The notes under the pieces were generated by a model that did not search any database, was not told where the DNA came from, and worked only from the letters and a program-made list of their open reading frames with translations. A DNA stretch of 26,799 nucleotides from Streptomyces avicenniae (lineage in GTDB: Bacteria > Actinomycetota > Actinomycetes > Streptomycetales > Streptomycetaceae). Positions within the stretch are counted from its first letter, which is position 1; each line of letters begins with the position of its first letter. The stretch covers positions 1 through 26,799 of the forward strand of contig NZ_JOEK01000023.1 in NCBI RefSeq assembly GCF_000719135.1. Direction: 5' to 3'. Shown piece by piece: positions 1-7,622 of this stretch. The position numbers were made by a program, and so were the translations under genes.

Positions 1-199
1 CACGCCCAGACCGCCACCACCTCACGCACCGCCGTCTGTTGACCCACATCCCGCAACCGCACCGGCCCGACCGCCAGTTGACCGCCCCCACCCCACACAA
101 CAACCCCCGACACGGAACGTCACACCGACCACCCCGACCCGACCACCCACCCCACGCACCGCAGTTGACCCCCACGCTTCGCAGCCACGGACTACCGGA
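1..199. other. C-rich noncoding stretch downstream of the Old Yellow Enzyme gene
   Basis: No convincing gene is visible. The plus strand is strongly C-rich and G-poor, and the word gttgacc recurs three times (near 39, 76 and 164). On the minus strand, which is the strand of the Old Yellow Enzyme transcript ending at 200, the same DNA is G-rich. It holds four close G-tracts (positions 132-153) that fit a G-quadruplex pattern. A 13-codon open frame running off the left edge and stopping at 42 could be the tail of another gene, but it is too short to support. Confidence 0.5.
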
Positions 200-1282
200 T
201 CACCCCGCCGTCACGGGCACGGCCTCCCCCAGCCGGGGATAGTCGAGGTACCCCTCAGCGCCGCCCCCGTAGAAACCGCTTTCACGCGGCGCGTTCAGCG
301 CCGCCCCCGCCGCGATACGCCCCGGCAGGTCGGGGTTGGCCAGGAAGGCCCTCCCGAAGGCGTACACGTCCGCGAGGCCCCCTCGTACGGCCTCCTCGGC
401 ACGTTCCGGGGTCACGGGCTGCTGGTCGTCGTAGGTCGCGACGAGCGTGCCCTGCCAGCGCGGGCGCAGATCCGCGAGGGCCGCGTACGTCCCTGACTGC
501 ACGACGTGCAGGTACGCGAGCCCCAGCCCGCCCAGCGCCTCCAGCAGCCGGTGGTAGCGCGGGGCGGGGTCGGACTCGACGATGCCCAGCAGCCGGTTGC
601 CCGGCGAGACGCGCACCGCCGTGCGCCCGGCCCCGATCTCCGCCGCGACCGCCTCGGTCACCTCCACGGCGAACCGCACGCGGTCGGCGTACGCGTCGGT
701 GCGCAGGTTGGCGCTGTCGGAGAGGAACTGCGAGACGAGGTACCCGTACGAGGCGCTGATCTCCACCCCGTCGAAGCCCGCCTCGACGGCGAGACGGGCC
801 GCCCTGGCGTGCGACGTGACGGCCTCGGAGATGTCGGACGCGGACATCGCGCGGGGCACGACGTAGTCCCGCTCCCCACCGGCCGTGTAGATCCGCTCCC
901 CGGTGATCGCCACGGCGGACGGGGCGACCGGCAGCTCCCCGTCGAGGAGGTCGGGGTGGCTGACGCGGCCCACGTGCCACAGCTGCGCGAAGATGCGGCC
1001 CCCCGCCGCGTGCACCGCCCGCGTCACGTGACGCCACCCGGCGGCGTGCTCCGCGCCGGTCAGGCCGGGGACGCCGGGGCCGCCCTTGCCGAGGCGGTGC
1101 GGCCAGATCCCTTCGCTGACGATGAGCCCGGCCGCGGCGCGCTGCGCGTAGTAGTCACCCATGAGCGGGACGGGGACGCCGGTGGCGTCGTCGGCGCGGG
1201 AGCGGGTCATGGGGGCCATGGCCACGCGGTTCGGGAGGTGCAGGGCGGGGCCGCGGTAGGGCTGGAGAAGAGGGGAGTCCAT
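200..1282 (-). CDS. Old Yellow Enzyme family FMN ene-reductase (NemA/XenB-like)
   Basis: A 360-residue protein of the usual length for this family of FMN-dependent, NAD(P)H-using reductases of activated C=C bonds and some nitro compounds, expected in the cytosol. Visible landmarks are MAPMTRSR at residues 22-29, the flavin-contacting QLWHVGR at 100-106, an arginine in RVSPGN near 224, and the phosphate-binding FGR at 309-311. The active-site segment reads EISASYGYL (174-182). The tyrosine usually taken as proton donor is kept at 181, but the two substrate-binding positions, normally His and His/Asn, are Ser176 and Tyr179. Reduction of classical enones may therefore be altered. The ATG is preceded by gaaagg at a seven-base spacing. 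The gene lies downstream of a same-strand marR gene, and repeats matching those before marR lie between the two. The family is certain; the substrate is unknown. Confidence 0.93.
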   Translation of the reverse strand: MDSPLLQPYRGPALHLPNRVAMAPMTRSRADDATGVPVPLMGDYYAQRAAAGLIVSEGIWPHRLGKGGPGVPGLTGAEHAAGWRHVTRAVHAAGGRIFAQLWHVGRVSHPDLLDGELPVAPSAVAITGERIYTAGGERDYVVPRAMSASDISEAVTSHARAARLAVEAGFDGVEISASYGYLVSQFLSDSANLRTDAYADRVRFAVEVTEAVAAEIGAGRTAVRVSPGNRLLGIVESDPAPRYHRLLEALGGLGLAYLHVVQSGTYAALADLRPRWQGTLVATYDDQQPVTPERAEEAVRGGLADVYAFGRAFLANPDLPGRIAAGAALNAPRESGFYGGGAEGYLDYPRLGEAVPVTAG

Positions 1283-1309
1283 GGCGTTGCCTTTCGGATG
1301 CGGGAGATG

Positions 1310-1357
1310 CGTGTACCTGCATTGTGTGTACCTGCAAGCTGTGCAGGTACATGCAAG
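1310..1357. promoter_or_regulatory. Predicted MarR operator/promoter of the Old Yellow Enzyme gene
   Basis: The 10-base word tgtacctgca occurs at 1312-1321 and 1327-1336, and its exact reverse complement at 1342-1351. All three are stepped by 15 bp. The last two form a perfect inverted repeat with a 5-bp spacer. On the minus strand a possible -35 (TTGCAG, 1332-1337) and -10 (TACACG, 1310-1315), 16 bp apart, fall inside the repeats, so a bound regulator would block the promoter. Near-identical words precede the marR gene. The repeats are directly visible; binding by MarR is inferred. Confidence 0.65.
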
Positions 1358-1396
1358 TCTTCGGGGGTTCCCGGGCGGGGCCCGGGGCGGGGGTGG

Positions 1397-1825
1397 TCAG
1401 GTCGGTGCGCGCAGGTGCTTGGTGAGGGCGGCCAGCTCCGGATCGGTGGAGGAGGCGGCCTCGTCCAGGGCTCCGGTGAGCGTGGCCTCGTACACGGGGA
1501 GCGCCCGCGCCTGGCGCTCGCGCCCGGCCTCGGTGATCCCGAGGTAGACGCCGCGCCGGTCGCCCTCGCAGTGGCAGCGCTCGGCGAGCCCGGCACGCTC
1601 CAGCCGCCCGGCCAGCCGGGAGACCGAGCTCTGGTCCAGGCCCACGAGGTACGCGACCTCCTGCATGCGCAGCTCGCCCTCGGCGGAGACGGCGAGGTGG
1701 CACAGCGTCCTGAACTCGGACAGGCCGAGGGAGCAGTCGCGGTGCAGGACCTCGGCGAGGCGCTGCTCGACGCGGCCGTGCAGCGTCACCAGGCGCGTCC
1801 AGCGTTCGCTGTCGGCGTGGGTCAT
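1397..1825 (-). CDS. MarR family transcriptional regulator, likely controlling the ene-reductase
   Basis: A 142-residue winged-helix regulator. The helix-turn-helix and recognition helix are seen around residues 53-76 (LDQSSVSRLAGRLERAGL), followed by a wing with GDRRG at 88-92. The start chosen is the ATG at 1825, because gggagg lies a few bases upstream. The longer frame beginning at 1867 would add 14 residues and run into the operator repeats. Four cysteines (31, 42, 84, 86), including a CHC pair next to the wing, could allow thiol-based sensing of oxidants or electrophiles. That would suit an Old Yellow Enzyme target, but it is inference. The downstream ene-reductase and shared repeats suggest that the regulator represses both itself and that gene. 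Confidence 0.9.
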   Translation of the reverse strand: MTHADSERWTRLVTLHGRVEQRLAEVLHRDCSLGLSEFRTLCHLAVSAEGELRMQEVAYLVGLDQSSVSRLAGRLERAGLAERCHCEGDRRGVYLGITEAGRERQARALPVYEATLTGALDEAASSTDPELAALTKHLRAPT

Positions 1826-1863
1826 CCCGCACCTCCCCGTCCCGTGGCCAGGCGGCCGATCAT

Positions 1864-1892
1864 ACATGTACGTGCATTGCTTGTGCGTGCAA
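1864..1892. promoter_or_regulatory. Predicted MarR autoregulatory operator
   Basis: The words tgtacgtgca (1867-1876) and tgtgcgtgca (1882-1891) are direct repeats stepped by 15 bp. Both sequence and spacing match the repeats upstream of the Old Yellow Enzyme gene. They lie about 40 bp before the chosen marR start and just past the end of the GH4 gene, where a marR promoter must be. The match between the two sites is visible; function is inferred. Confidence 0.6.
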
Positions 1893-1901
1893 GGAAGTCG
1901 C

Positions 1902-3236
1902 TCATGCGGCCGGGAAGCCCCCGGCGCGGTCGAGAATACGGGCCGCCGCCGCGACCGAGTCCACCAGCGGGTGCAGCGCCAGCGCCCGCAGCGCGGCGGC
2001 GCGCGAGCCGGTCGCCGCCGCCTGGACGGTCGCCCGCTCCACCGCCTTGACCTGGAGCATCAGCCCGGTCTCCGCCAGACCCGGCGTGAGCGTGGGCACG
2101 GGGTGGGCGCCCTGCGCGTCCACCTCGCAGACCGTCTCGACGATGACGTGGCCCGGCAGCGCGGGGACCGTGCCGCCGTTGCGCACGTTCAGGATCAGCC
2201 GCGTGCGGCGGTCCTCGGCGATCGCGCGCATCAGCGCGAGGGCCACCCGCTCGTACCCGCCGCCCTCCAGGTCCTCCGCGTCACGCGGCCGGTCGTCGCC
2301 GCCCGCCGCGCGGGCCTCGGCGCCGTACGTCTCCTCGCGCTCGCGGCGCGTCCCCTCCCACCGCTCCAGCGCGCGGGCCGGATCACGGGCGGTTCCCGCG
2401 AAGAACGCGCCCTGCTGCGCGTGCAGGAACTCGCCGCGCGTCCGCTCGGCCGCCTCCGCCGCCGCCCGCGTCTCCCGGGCGAAGTAGTAGTACTGCAAGT
2501 ACTCGTTCGGCAGCGAGCCCAGCGCCCGCAGCCAGTCCGCGCCGAACAGCCTGCCCTCCTCGAACGACGCCAGCGCCGCGTCGTCCGCCAGCAGCCCGGG
2601 CAGCAGCTCCCGGCCCCCGTGCGTGAGGCTCAGCAGCCAGCCCAGATGGTTCAGGCCCACGTAGCTGTAGCCCACCTCCGCCGGATCCACCCCCGCCGCA
2701 CGGGCCGCGCGGCGCACCAGGCCGACCGGCGAGTCGCAGATGCCGATGACGCGATGCCCCAGCCGCGTCGTCATCGCCTCGGTCACCATGCCCGCCGGAT
2801 TGGTGAAGTTGATCACCCACGCTTCGGGCGCCACCGCGAGGACACGGTCGGCGAGCCGCAGGGCCGCCGGGATCGTCCGCAGCCCGTACAGCACGCCGCC
2901 CGCGCCGACCGTCTCCTGCCCGAGGACGCCCTCGGCGAGCGGCCCCCGCTCGTCCGCGACACGCCCCGCCGTGCCCCCGGCGCGCAGCGCGCTGAACACG
3001 AAGTCGGCCCCACGCAGGGCGTCGTCCAGGTTCTGCGCGACCCGGACGGCCGGCGCGTCCGGCACGTCCTTCGCCTGCTGCGCCAGGACGGCCGCGACGA
3101 CGCCGACGCGCAGCGGATCGGTGTCGAACAGCGTCACCTCGGCGCACCGCGCGGCGCCCGTGGCCCGCTGTGTCAGTAGCGCCCGGTATACCAGGGGTAC
3201 GCGGAAGCCTCCGCCGCCGATGATCGTGAGCCTCAT
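1902..3236 (-). CDS. Glycoside hydrolase family 4 enzyme (6-phospho-beta-glucosidase type)
   Basis: A 444-residue protein of normal GH4 length. This family hydrolyses glycosides, typically 6-phosphorylated ones, by an unusual NAD+- and divalent-metal-dependent redox-elimination mechanism. Visible signs are the N-terminal nucleotide-binding IIGGGGFRVP (residues 5-14), NFTNPAGM (143-150), the metal-ligand cysteine in GICDSP (Cys167), and NHLGW with the second ligand histidine (His197). The start lies 50 bp from a divergent PfkB sugar kinase, so the two probably share a control region and one sugar pathway. No transporter gene is adjacent. Specificity (alpha or beta, phosphorylated or not) cannot be read from sequence alone; the beta-glucosidase label follows the closest remembered family pattern. 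The upstream ribosome-binding site is weak. Confidence 0.9.
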   Translation of the reverse strand: MRLTIIGGGGFRVPLVYRALLTQRATGAARCAEVTLFDTDPLRVGVVAAVLAQQAKDVPDAPAVRVAQNLDDALRGADFVFSALRAGGTAGRVADERGPLAEGVLGQETVGAGGVLYGLRTIPAALRLADRVLAVAPEAWVINFTNPAGMVTEAMTTRLGHRVIGICDSPVGLVRRAARAAGVDPAEVGYSYVGLNHLGWLLSLTHGGRELLPGLLADDAALASFEEGRLFGADWLRALGSLPNEYLQYYYFARETRAAAEAAERTRGEFLHAQQGAFFAGTARDPARALERWEGTRREREETYGAEARAAGGDDRPRDAEDLEGGGYERVALALMRAIAEDRRTRLILNVRNGGTVPALPGHVIVETVCEVDAQGAHPVPTLTPGLAETGLMLQVKAVERATVQAAATGSRAAALRALALHPLVDSVAAAARILDRAGGFPAA

Positions 3237-3286
3237 GGGCCGGAACGTACCGTAGGAGAGATGGTGACCATGACCGGGAGCGCACC
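3237..3286. promoter_or_regulatory. Divergent control region of the GH4 and PfkB genes, with a mini-ORF
   Basis: This 50-bp gap must carry the start signals of both genes. It contains the 11-bp palindrome atggtgaccat (3261-3271), a candidate operator of GntR-like form. It also holds a tiny open frame from 3261 (or the GTG at 3264), preceded by taggag. The stop of this frame, TGA at 3288-3290, overlaps the GTG start of the kinase, a layout that permits translational coupling. Both could be coincidental because the palindrome and the mini-ORF share bases. Confidence 0.35.
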
Positions 3287-4459
3287 GTGACCGACCGGAA
3301 CGCGGGCCCGTCCGCCGCCGCCCCGGAGGACGGCGCCGGGCTCGACCACATGCACGACGCGCGGTCCTGCGCCGGATTCGACCCGCTGGCGGCCGTGCGC
3401 GGCCCCGGAGGGCCGGACTGCGACGTCTTCCTGACCGGCACGGTCTTCCTCGACATCGTCTTCACCGGCCTGGGCACCGCGCCCCAGCGCGGCAGCGAGA
3501 CATGGGCCAGCGGCATGGGGTCGAGCCCCGGCGGCGTGGCGAACATGGCGGCGGCCCTCGCCCGGCTCGGCCTGCGCACCTCGCTCGCCGCCGCGTTCGG
3601 CGACGACAAGTACGGCGAGTACTGCTGGGAGACCCTGGAACGCGGCGAGGGCATCGACCTGTCGCGCTCCCGCATGGTCCCCGGCTGGCACTCGCCCGTC
3701 ACCGTCTCCATGGCCTACGAGGGCGAACGCACCATGGTCACGCACGGGCACGACGCGCCCCCCGGCTGGGACACCCCGCCGTACGGCCCCGGCTCCGCGC
3801 CGCCCGCCCGCTCCTGTGTGGCGTCGCTGCGGCCCGGCCAGCCGCAGGAGTGGATCGGGCGGGCGGCGCGCGGGGGCGCCCTCGTCTTCGCCGACGTCGG
3901 CTGGGACGACACCGGCGCCTGGGACCTCGCTGAGCTGCCCGACCTGGCGCACTGCTCCGCGTTCCTCCCCAACGCCACCGAGGCCATGCGCTACACCCGC
4001 ACCGACTGCCCGCGCGCGGCGGCGCGCGCGCTCACCGAGGTCGTGCCGCTGGCCGTCGTCACCATGGGTGCCGAGGGCGTCTACGCGGCGGACGGGCGCA
4101 CCGGCGAGACGGCCGAGGTGCCCGGCATCGTCGTGGACGCCCTCGACACGACGGGCGCGGGCGACGTCTTCACCGCCGGGTTCGTCGCCGGGACGCTGGC
4201 CGGATGGCCGCTCGCGGACCGGCTCGCGCTCGCCGGGCTGACGGCGGCGCTGTCCGTCCAGGAGTTCGGCGGCTCCCTCTCCGCCCCCGGCTGGGGCGAG
4301 GTCGCCGCCTGGTGGAGCTACGTACGGTCGTCCGCCTCCGGCCCCGAGGTCTACGACCGGGAGCTGCGGCGCTACGGCTTCCTCGCCGGTCTGCTCCCGG
4401 GACCCGCCCCCGGCTGGCCACGGCGCAGGGCCGTACCGACGCTGGGCTTCCGGGGGTGA
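3287..4459 (+). CDS. PfkB/ribokinase family carbohydrate kinase
   Basis: A 390-residue sugar kinase. The start is the GTG at 3287, with cgggag about six bases before it. The family phosphorylates a sugar or nucleoside hydroxyl using ATP. The N-terminal sugar-binding part carries GSSPGGVANMAAALARLG, and the C-terminal signature DTTGAGDVFTAGF is intact, with the catalytic base at Asp293. An N-terminal extension of about 40 residues precedes the first beta strand and a C-terminal tail of about 50 residues follows the kinase fold; both exceed a minimal ribokinase. It is divergent from a GH4 glycosidase, suggesting that it phosphorylates either the glycoside or the released sugar. The substrate is not identifiable from the sequence. 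A GC-rich hairpin follows the stop. Confidence 0.88.
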   Translation: MTDRNAGPSAAAPEDGAGLDHMHDARSCAGFDPLAAVRGPGGPDCDVFLTGTVFLDIVFTGLGTAPQRGSETWASGMGSSPGGVANMAAALARLGLRTSLAAAFGDDKYGEYCWETLERGEGIDLSRSRMVPGWHSPVTVSMAYEGERTMVTHGHDAPPGWDTPPYGPGSAPPARSCVASLRPGQPQEWIGRAARGGALVFADVGWDDTGAWDLAELPDLAHCSAFLPNATEAMRYTRTDCPRAAARALTEVVPLAVVTMGAEGVYAADGRTGETAEVPGIVVDALDTTGAGDVFTAGFVAGTLAGWPLADRLALAGLTAALSVQEFGGSLSAPGWGEVAAWWSYVRSSASGPEVYDRELRRYGFLAGLLPGPAPGWPRRRAVPTLGFRG

Positions 4460-4475
4460 GGCCCGCCGCGCGCGC

Positions 4476-4501
4476 CCGCGCCCGGCCCGTCAAGGGCGCG
4501 G
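4476..4501 (+). terminator. Probable terminator hairpin after the PfkB kinase
   Basis: The perfect 8-bp inverted repeat ccgcgccc / gggcgcgg encloses a 10-base loop and begins 17 bases after the kinase stop codon. There is no T-run, which is usual for actinobacterial terminators. Confidence 0.5.
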
Positions 4502-4565
4502 CGAACAGGGCTGATCGCGCTCCGTATTTCCTATGGCGGCCCCGGTCCTGCGTCGTACCCTGGAG

Positions 4566-4589
4566 GCCCCCCGGCGTTCCGCGGGGGGC
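4566..4589 (+). promoter_or_regulatory. Strong GC hairpin upstream of phoH
   Basis: gcccccc (4566-4572) pairs with ggggggc (4583-4589), and an inner gcg/cgc pair closes a three-base loop. It lies about 40 bp before the phoH start, so it is either in the phoH leader RNA or a second terminator insulating phoH from the kinase gene. Which of the two cannot be decided from sequence. Confidence 0.35.
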
Positions 4590-4631
4590 GGCCCGAGACG
4601 GCCGGTGCGGACACGATCAGTACGGAGAGGG

Positions 4632-5696
4632 ATGAGCAGGCCGGTACCGCGGCCACCCATGACGCAGACACCCACACACCAGCCAGCGGCGGGCGCCGCT
4701 GAGGCGACCGCCCTGTTCACCGTCCCGGCCAAACACCCCATGGTCACGGTGCTGGGCTCGGGAGACGCGCTGCTGCGCGTCATCGAGGGAGCCTTCCCCG
4801 CAACGGACATCCACGTCCGGGGCAACGAGATCAGGGCCACCGGTGACCAGGCGGAGGTCCAGCTGGTCCAGCGTCTGTTCGACGAGATGATGCTCGTCCT
4901 GCGGACCGGGCAGCCGCTCACCGAGGACGCCGTCGAACGCTCCATCGCGATGCTGCGCGGCACCGAGGGCACCAGCCCGGCGCAGGTCCTCACCCAGAAC
5001 ATCCTGTCCAACCGGGGCAAGACCATCCGCCCCAAGACGCTCAACCAGAAGCGTTACGTCGATGCCATCGACACGCACACCATCGTCTTCGGCATCGGCC
5101 CGGCGGGCACGGGCAAGACCTACCTCGCCATGGCGAAGGCCGTGCAGGCCCTCCAGTCCAAGCGCGTCAACCGGATCATCCTCACCCGCCCCGCCGTCGA
5201 GGCGGGCGAGCGGCTCGGCTTCCTGCCCGGCACGCTCTACGAGAAGATCGACCCGTACCTGCGCCCCCTGTACGACGCCCTGCACGACATGCTCGACCCC
5301 GACTCCATCCCGCGCCTGCTGAGCGCGGGGACCATCGAGGTCGCGCCCCTGGCGTACATGCGCGGCCGGACGCTCAACGACGCGTTCATCATCCTGGACG
5401 AGGCGCAGAACACGAGCCCCGAGCAGATGAAGATGTTCCTCACGCGCCTCGGCTTCGAGTCCCAGATCGTCATCACGGGCGACGTCACCCAGGTCGATCT
5501 GCCCGGCGGCAGCAAGAGCGGGCTGCGCCAGGTGCAGGACATCCTGGAGGGCGTGGACGACGTGCACTTCTCGCGTCTCACCAGCCAGGACGTCGTCCGG
5601 CACAAGCTGGTCGGCCGCATCGTGGACGCCTACGACCGTTTCGACCGGGCCCAGGAGTCCGGCACGAAAGACCGCACCGACAAGGCCGGAAAGTAG
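4632..5696 (+). CDS. PhoH family ATPase (PhoH/PhoL type)
   Basis: A 354-residue cytosolic P-loop ATPase. Walker A GPAGTGKT lies at residues 156-163 and Walker B FIILDE at 252-257, with the family blocks LTRPAVEAGERLGFLPG and GDVTQVDLPGG also present. The first 120 residues resemble the small nucleic-acid-binding N-terminal domain of PhoH-like proteins (AKHPMVTVLGSGD). The ATG at 4632 was chosen for the ggagaggg just before it. An in-frame ATG at 4659 (MTQTP) is also plausible but lacks a ribosome-binding site. ybeY follows after 12 bp, and the PhoH-YbeY pairing is widely conserved, pointing to a role in RNA or ribosome metabolism. No phosphate-regulated promoter element was recognised. Confidence 0.93.
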   Translation: MSRPVPRPPMTQTPTHQPAAGAAEATALFTVPAKHPMVTVLGSGDALLRVIEGAFPATDIHVRGNEIRATGDQAEVQLVQRLFDEMMLVLRTGQPLTEDAVERSIAMLRGTEGTSPAQVLTQNILSNRGKTIRPKTLNQKRYVDAIDTHTIVFGIGPAGTGKTYLAMAKAVQALQSKRVNRIILTRPAVEAGERLGFLPGTLYEKIDPYLRPLYDALHDMLDPDSIPRLLSAGTIEVAPLAYMRGRTLNDAFIILDEAQNTSPEQMKMFLTRLGFESQIVITGDVTQVDLPGGSKSGLRQVQDILEGVDDVHFSRLTSQDVVRHKLVGRIVDAYDRFDRAQESGTKDRTDKAGK

Positions 5697-5708
5697 CCGC
5701 CCACCACC

Positions 5709-6206
5709 ATGGCGATCGAGGTCAACAACGAGTCCGGCCTGGACATCGACGAACAGGCACTGCTCGACATCGCGCGCTACACCCTGGCCAGGATGCGCAT
5801 CCACCCGCTGTCCGAGCTGTCCGTCATCGCGGTGGACGCCGAGGCGATGGAACAGCTCCACATCCAGTGGATGGAGCTGCCGGGACCCACCGACGTGATG
5901 TCCTTCCCGATGGACGAGCTGCGTCCCCCGGCGAAGGACGACGAGGAACCCGCGCAAGGGCTCCTCGGTGACGTCGTCCTGTGCCCCGAGGTGGCCGCGG
6001 CCCAGGGCGCCGAGGCGCCCACCCGCCACTCGATGGACACCGAGCTGCAACTCCTCACCGTCCACGGCGTCCTCCACCTCCTCGGGTACGACCACGAGGA
6101 GCCGGGCGAGAAGGCCGAGATGTTCGGCCTCCAGAAGGCCATCGTGGACGGCTGGCGTGACGAGCACGGCCTGCCGGGACCGTCCCCCGCGCCCACCACC
6201 ACATGA
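5709..6206 (+). CDS. ybeY: Endoribonuclease YbeY (16S rRNA maturation / ribosome quality control)
   Basis: A 165-residue metal-dependent endoribonuclease. The zinc-binding signature [11 protein letters not shown] is complete, with His119, His123 and His129 as ligands, and the upstream [12 protein letters not shown] block is typical of the family. YbeY trims the 3' end of 16S rRNA and helps to remove defective ribosomes. It sits 12 bp after phoH, and its last bases overlap the next gene by ATGA, so the three are almost certainly one transcript. The start has no strong ribosome-binding site, consistent with translational coupling to phoH. Era, encoded later in the series, also acts on 16S rRNA and the small subunit. 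Confidence 0.96.
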   Translation: MAIEVNNESGLDIDEQALLDIARYTLARMRIHPLSELSVIAVDAEAMEQLHIQWMELPGPTDVMSFPMDELRPPAKDDEEPAQGLLGDVVLCPEVAAAQGAEAPTRHSMDTELQLLTVHGVLHLLGYDHEEPGEKAEMFGLQKAIVDGWRDEHGLPGPSPAPTTT

Positions 6207-7534
6207 CCGCCGCCCTGCTCCTGTCCGTCGTCGGCCTGCTGGTGCTGGCCTGGCTCTCCTCCTGCGCGGAGGCGGCGATCGCCATGATCACCGCCTTCCG
6301 CGCCGACGAGGCCGAACGGGCGGGGCGCCGCGGCGCGCCCCGGCTGGCCGTCATCGCCGCCGACTCCACCCGCTACCTGAACCTGGCGCTGCTGCTGCGC
6401 GTCTGCGGCGAGATGGGGGCGGCCGTCCTCGTGGCGCACGCCTGCCTCCAGGAGTTCGCCGAGGTCTGGGAGGCGCTGCTGGTGGCGTTCGCCGTCATGG
6501 TGCTGCTGTCGTTCGTCGCGGTCGGGGTCTCGCCCCGCACCATCGGGCGGCAGCACCCGCAGACGACGGCGACCGCCGCCTCGTACGTGCTGGTGCCGCT
6601 GGCCCGCGTCCTCGGGCCGCTCACCCAGTTCCTCATCATCCTGGGCAACGCGCTCACGCCGGGGAAGGGCTTCCGGCGCGGGCCGTTCGCCTCCGAGGCC
6701 GAACTGCGCGCCCTGGTGGACCTGGCCGAGCGCGAGTCCCTGATCGAGGACGACGAACGCCGCATGGTGCACTCCGTCTTCGAACTCGGCGACACCCTGG
6801 TCCGCGAGGTCATGGTGCCGCGCACCGACCTCGTCACCATGAACCGCCACAAGACGCTCCGCCAGGGCCTCACCCTCGCGCTGCGCTCCGGCTTCTCCCG
6901 CATCCCGGTCACCGGCGAGAGCGACGACGACATCATCGGCATCGTCTACCTCAAGGACCTCGCCCGGCGCGTCCATGTCAGCCGCGAGGCCGAGACGCGC
7001 CTCGTGGAGACCGTGGTGCGGCCCGCCACCTTCGTGCCCGACACGAAGAACGCCGGTGACCTGCTGCGCGAGATGCAGCGCGACCACAGCCACGTCGCCG
7101 TCGTCATCGACGAGTACGGCGGCACGGCCGGGCTCGTCACCATCGAGGACATCCTGGAGGAGATCGTCGGCGAGATCACCGACGAGTACGACACCGAGCT
7201 GCCGCCGGTCGAGGAGCTGCCGGACGGCGTGCGCCGCGTCACCGCCCGGCTCGACCTCGGCGCCCTCGGCGAGCTGTACGGGCTGCTGCTGGACGACGAG
7301 GACATCGAGACCGTCGGCGGCCTGCTGGCCAAGTCGCTCGGCCGCGTCCCGATCCCCGGCGCCGTCGCGACGGTGGACATCAGCCCCGAGCAGGCCGCGC
7401 CGCACCACCAGGGGCCGCTGCCCTCGGCGCTGCGCCTGACGGCGGAGTCCACGGCGGGGCGGCGCAATCGCATCGACCGCGTCCTCGTCGAGCCCCTGGC
7501 ACCCGACCCCGCGGAGTCCCTGCCCGAGTCCTGA
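6203..7534 (+). CDS. DUF21/CBS-domain membrane protein (hemolysin C / CorC family)
   Basis: A 443-residue membrane protein with the full CNNM/CorC domain order. A DUF21 membrane region has hydrophobic segments near residues 3-28, 58-80, 88-110 and 124-150. Two CBS domains follow, around 203-255 ([10 protein letters not shown]) and 268-325 ([19 protein letters not shown]), and then a C-terminal transporter-associated domain around 340-425. Family members have been linked to magnesium or cobalt efflux and to membrane integrity; older annotations call them hemolysins without strong evidence. The ATG overlaps the ybeY stop, so translation is coupled. The ion handled here cannot be told from sequence. 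Confidence 0.92.
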   Translation: MTAALLLSVVGLLVLAWLSSCAEAAIAMITAFRADEAERAGRRGAPRLAVIAADSTRYLNLALLLRVCGEMGAAVLVAHACLQEFAEVWEALLVAFAVMVLLSFVAVGVSPRTIGRQHPQTTATAASYVLVPLARVLGPLTQFLIILGNALTPGKGFRRGPFASEAELRALVDLAERESLIEDDERRMVHSVFELGDTLVREVMVPRTDLVTMNRHKTLRQGLTLALRSGFSRIPVTGESDDDIIGIVYLKDLARRVHVSREAETRLVETVVRPATFVPDTKNAGDLLREMQRDHSHVAVVIDEYGGTAGLVTIEDILEEIVGEITDEYDTELPPVEELPDGVRRVTARLDLGALGELYGLLLDDEDIETVGGLLAKSLGRVPIPGAVATVDISPEQAAPHHQGPLPSALRLTAESTAGRRNRIDRVLVEPLAPDPAESLPES

Positions 7535-7573
7535 CCCGGCCCCGGCACGCCCGCCGACCCCGCCGCGCGCGGT

Positions 7574-7617
7574 CACCCGAATGGCTGGCCGCGCGTGGCC
7601 GTTCGGTCGTTCGGGTG
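7574..7617 (+). terminator. Hairpin between the CBS membrane protein and the secreted protein gene
   Basis: cacccgaa (7574-7581) and ttcgggtg (7610-7617) are a perfect 8-bp inverted repeat. The loop itself contains ggcc repeats able to pair. It lies 40 bp after the CBS gene stop and just before the next start, so it may partly terminate the upstream operon or structure the next leader. Confidence is limited by the 28-base loop. Confidence 0.3.
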
Positions 7618-7622
7618 GCGCC

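Noticed and set aside
1..42. Open frame running in from the left edge and stopping at 42, possible C-terminus of a gene
   Set aside because: Only 13 codons are visible, with no recognisable motif; it cannot be told from chance.
39..242. 67-residue open frame in the C-rich left end
   Set aside because: Composition is low-complexity Pro/His/Arg/Thr, there is no ribosome-binding site, and it overlaps the end of the certain Old Yellow Enzyme gene.
506..2050. 514-residue plus-strand open frame opposite the OYE and marR genes
   Set aside because: It is antisense to two clearly recognised proteins and has the Arg/Gly/Ala/Val-rich composition of a GC-rich shadow frame.
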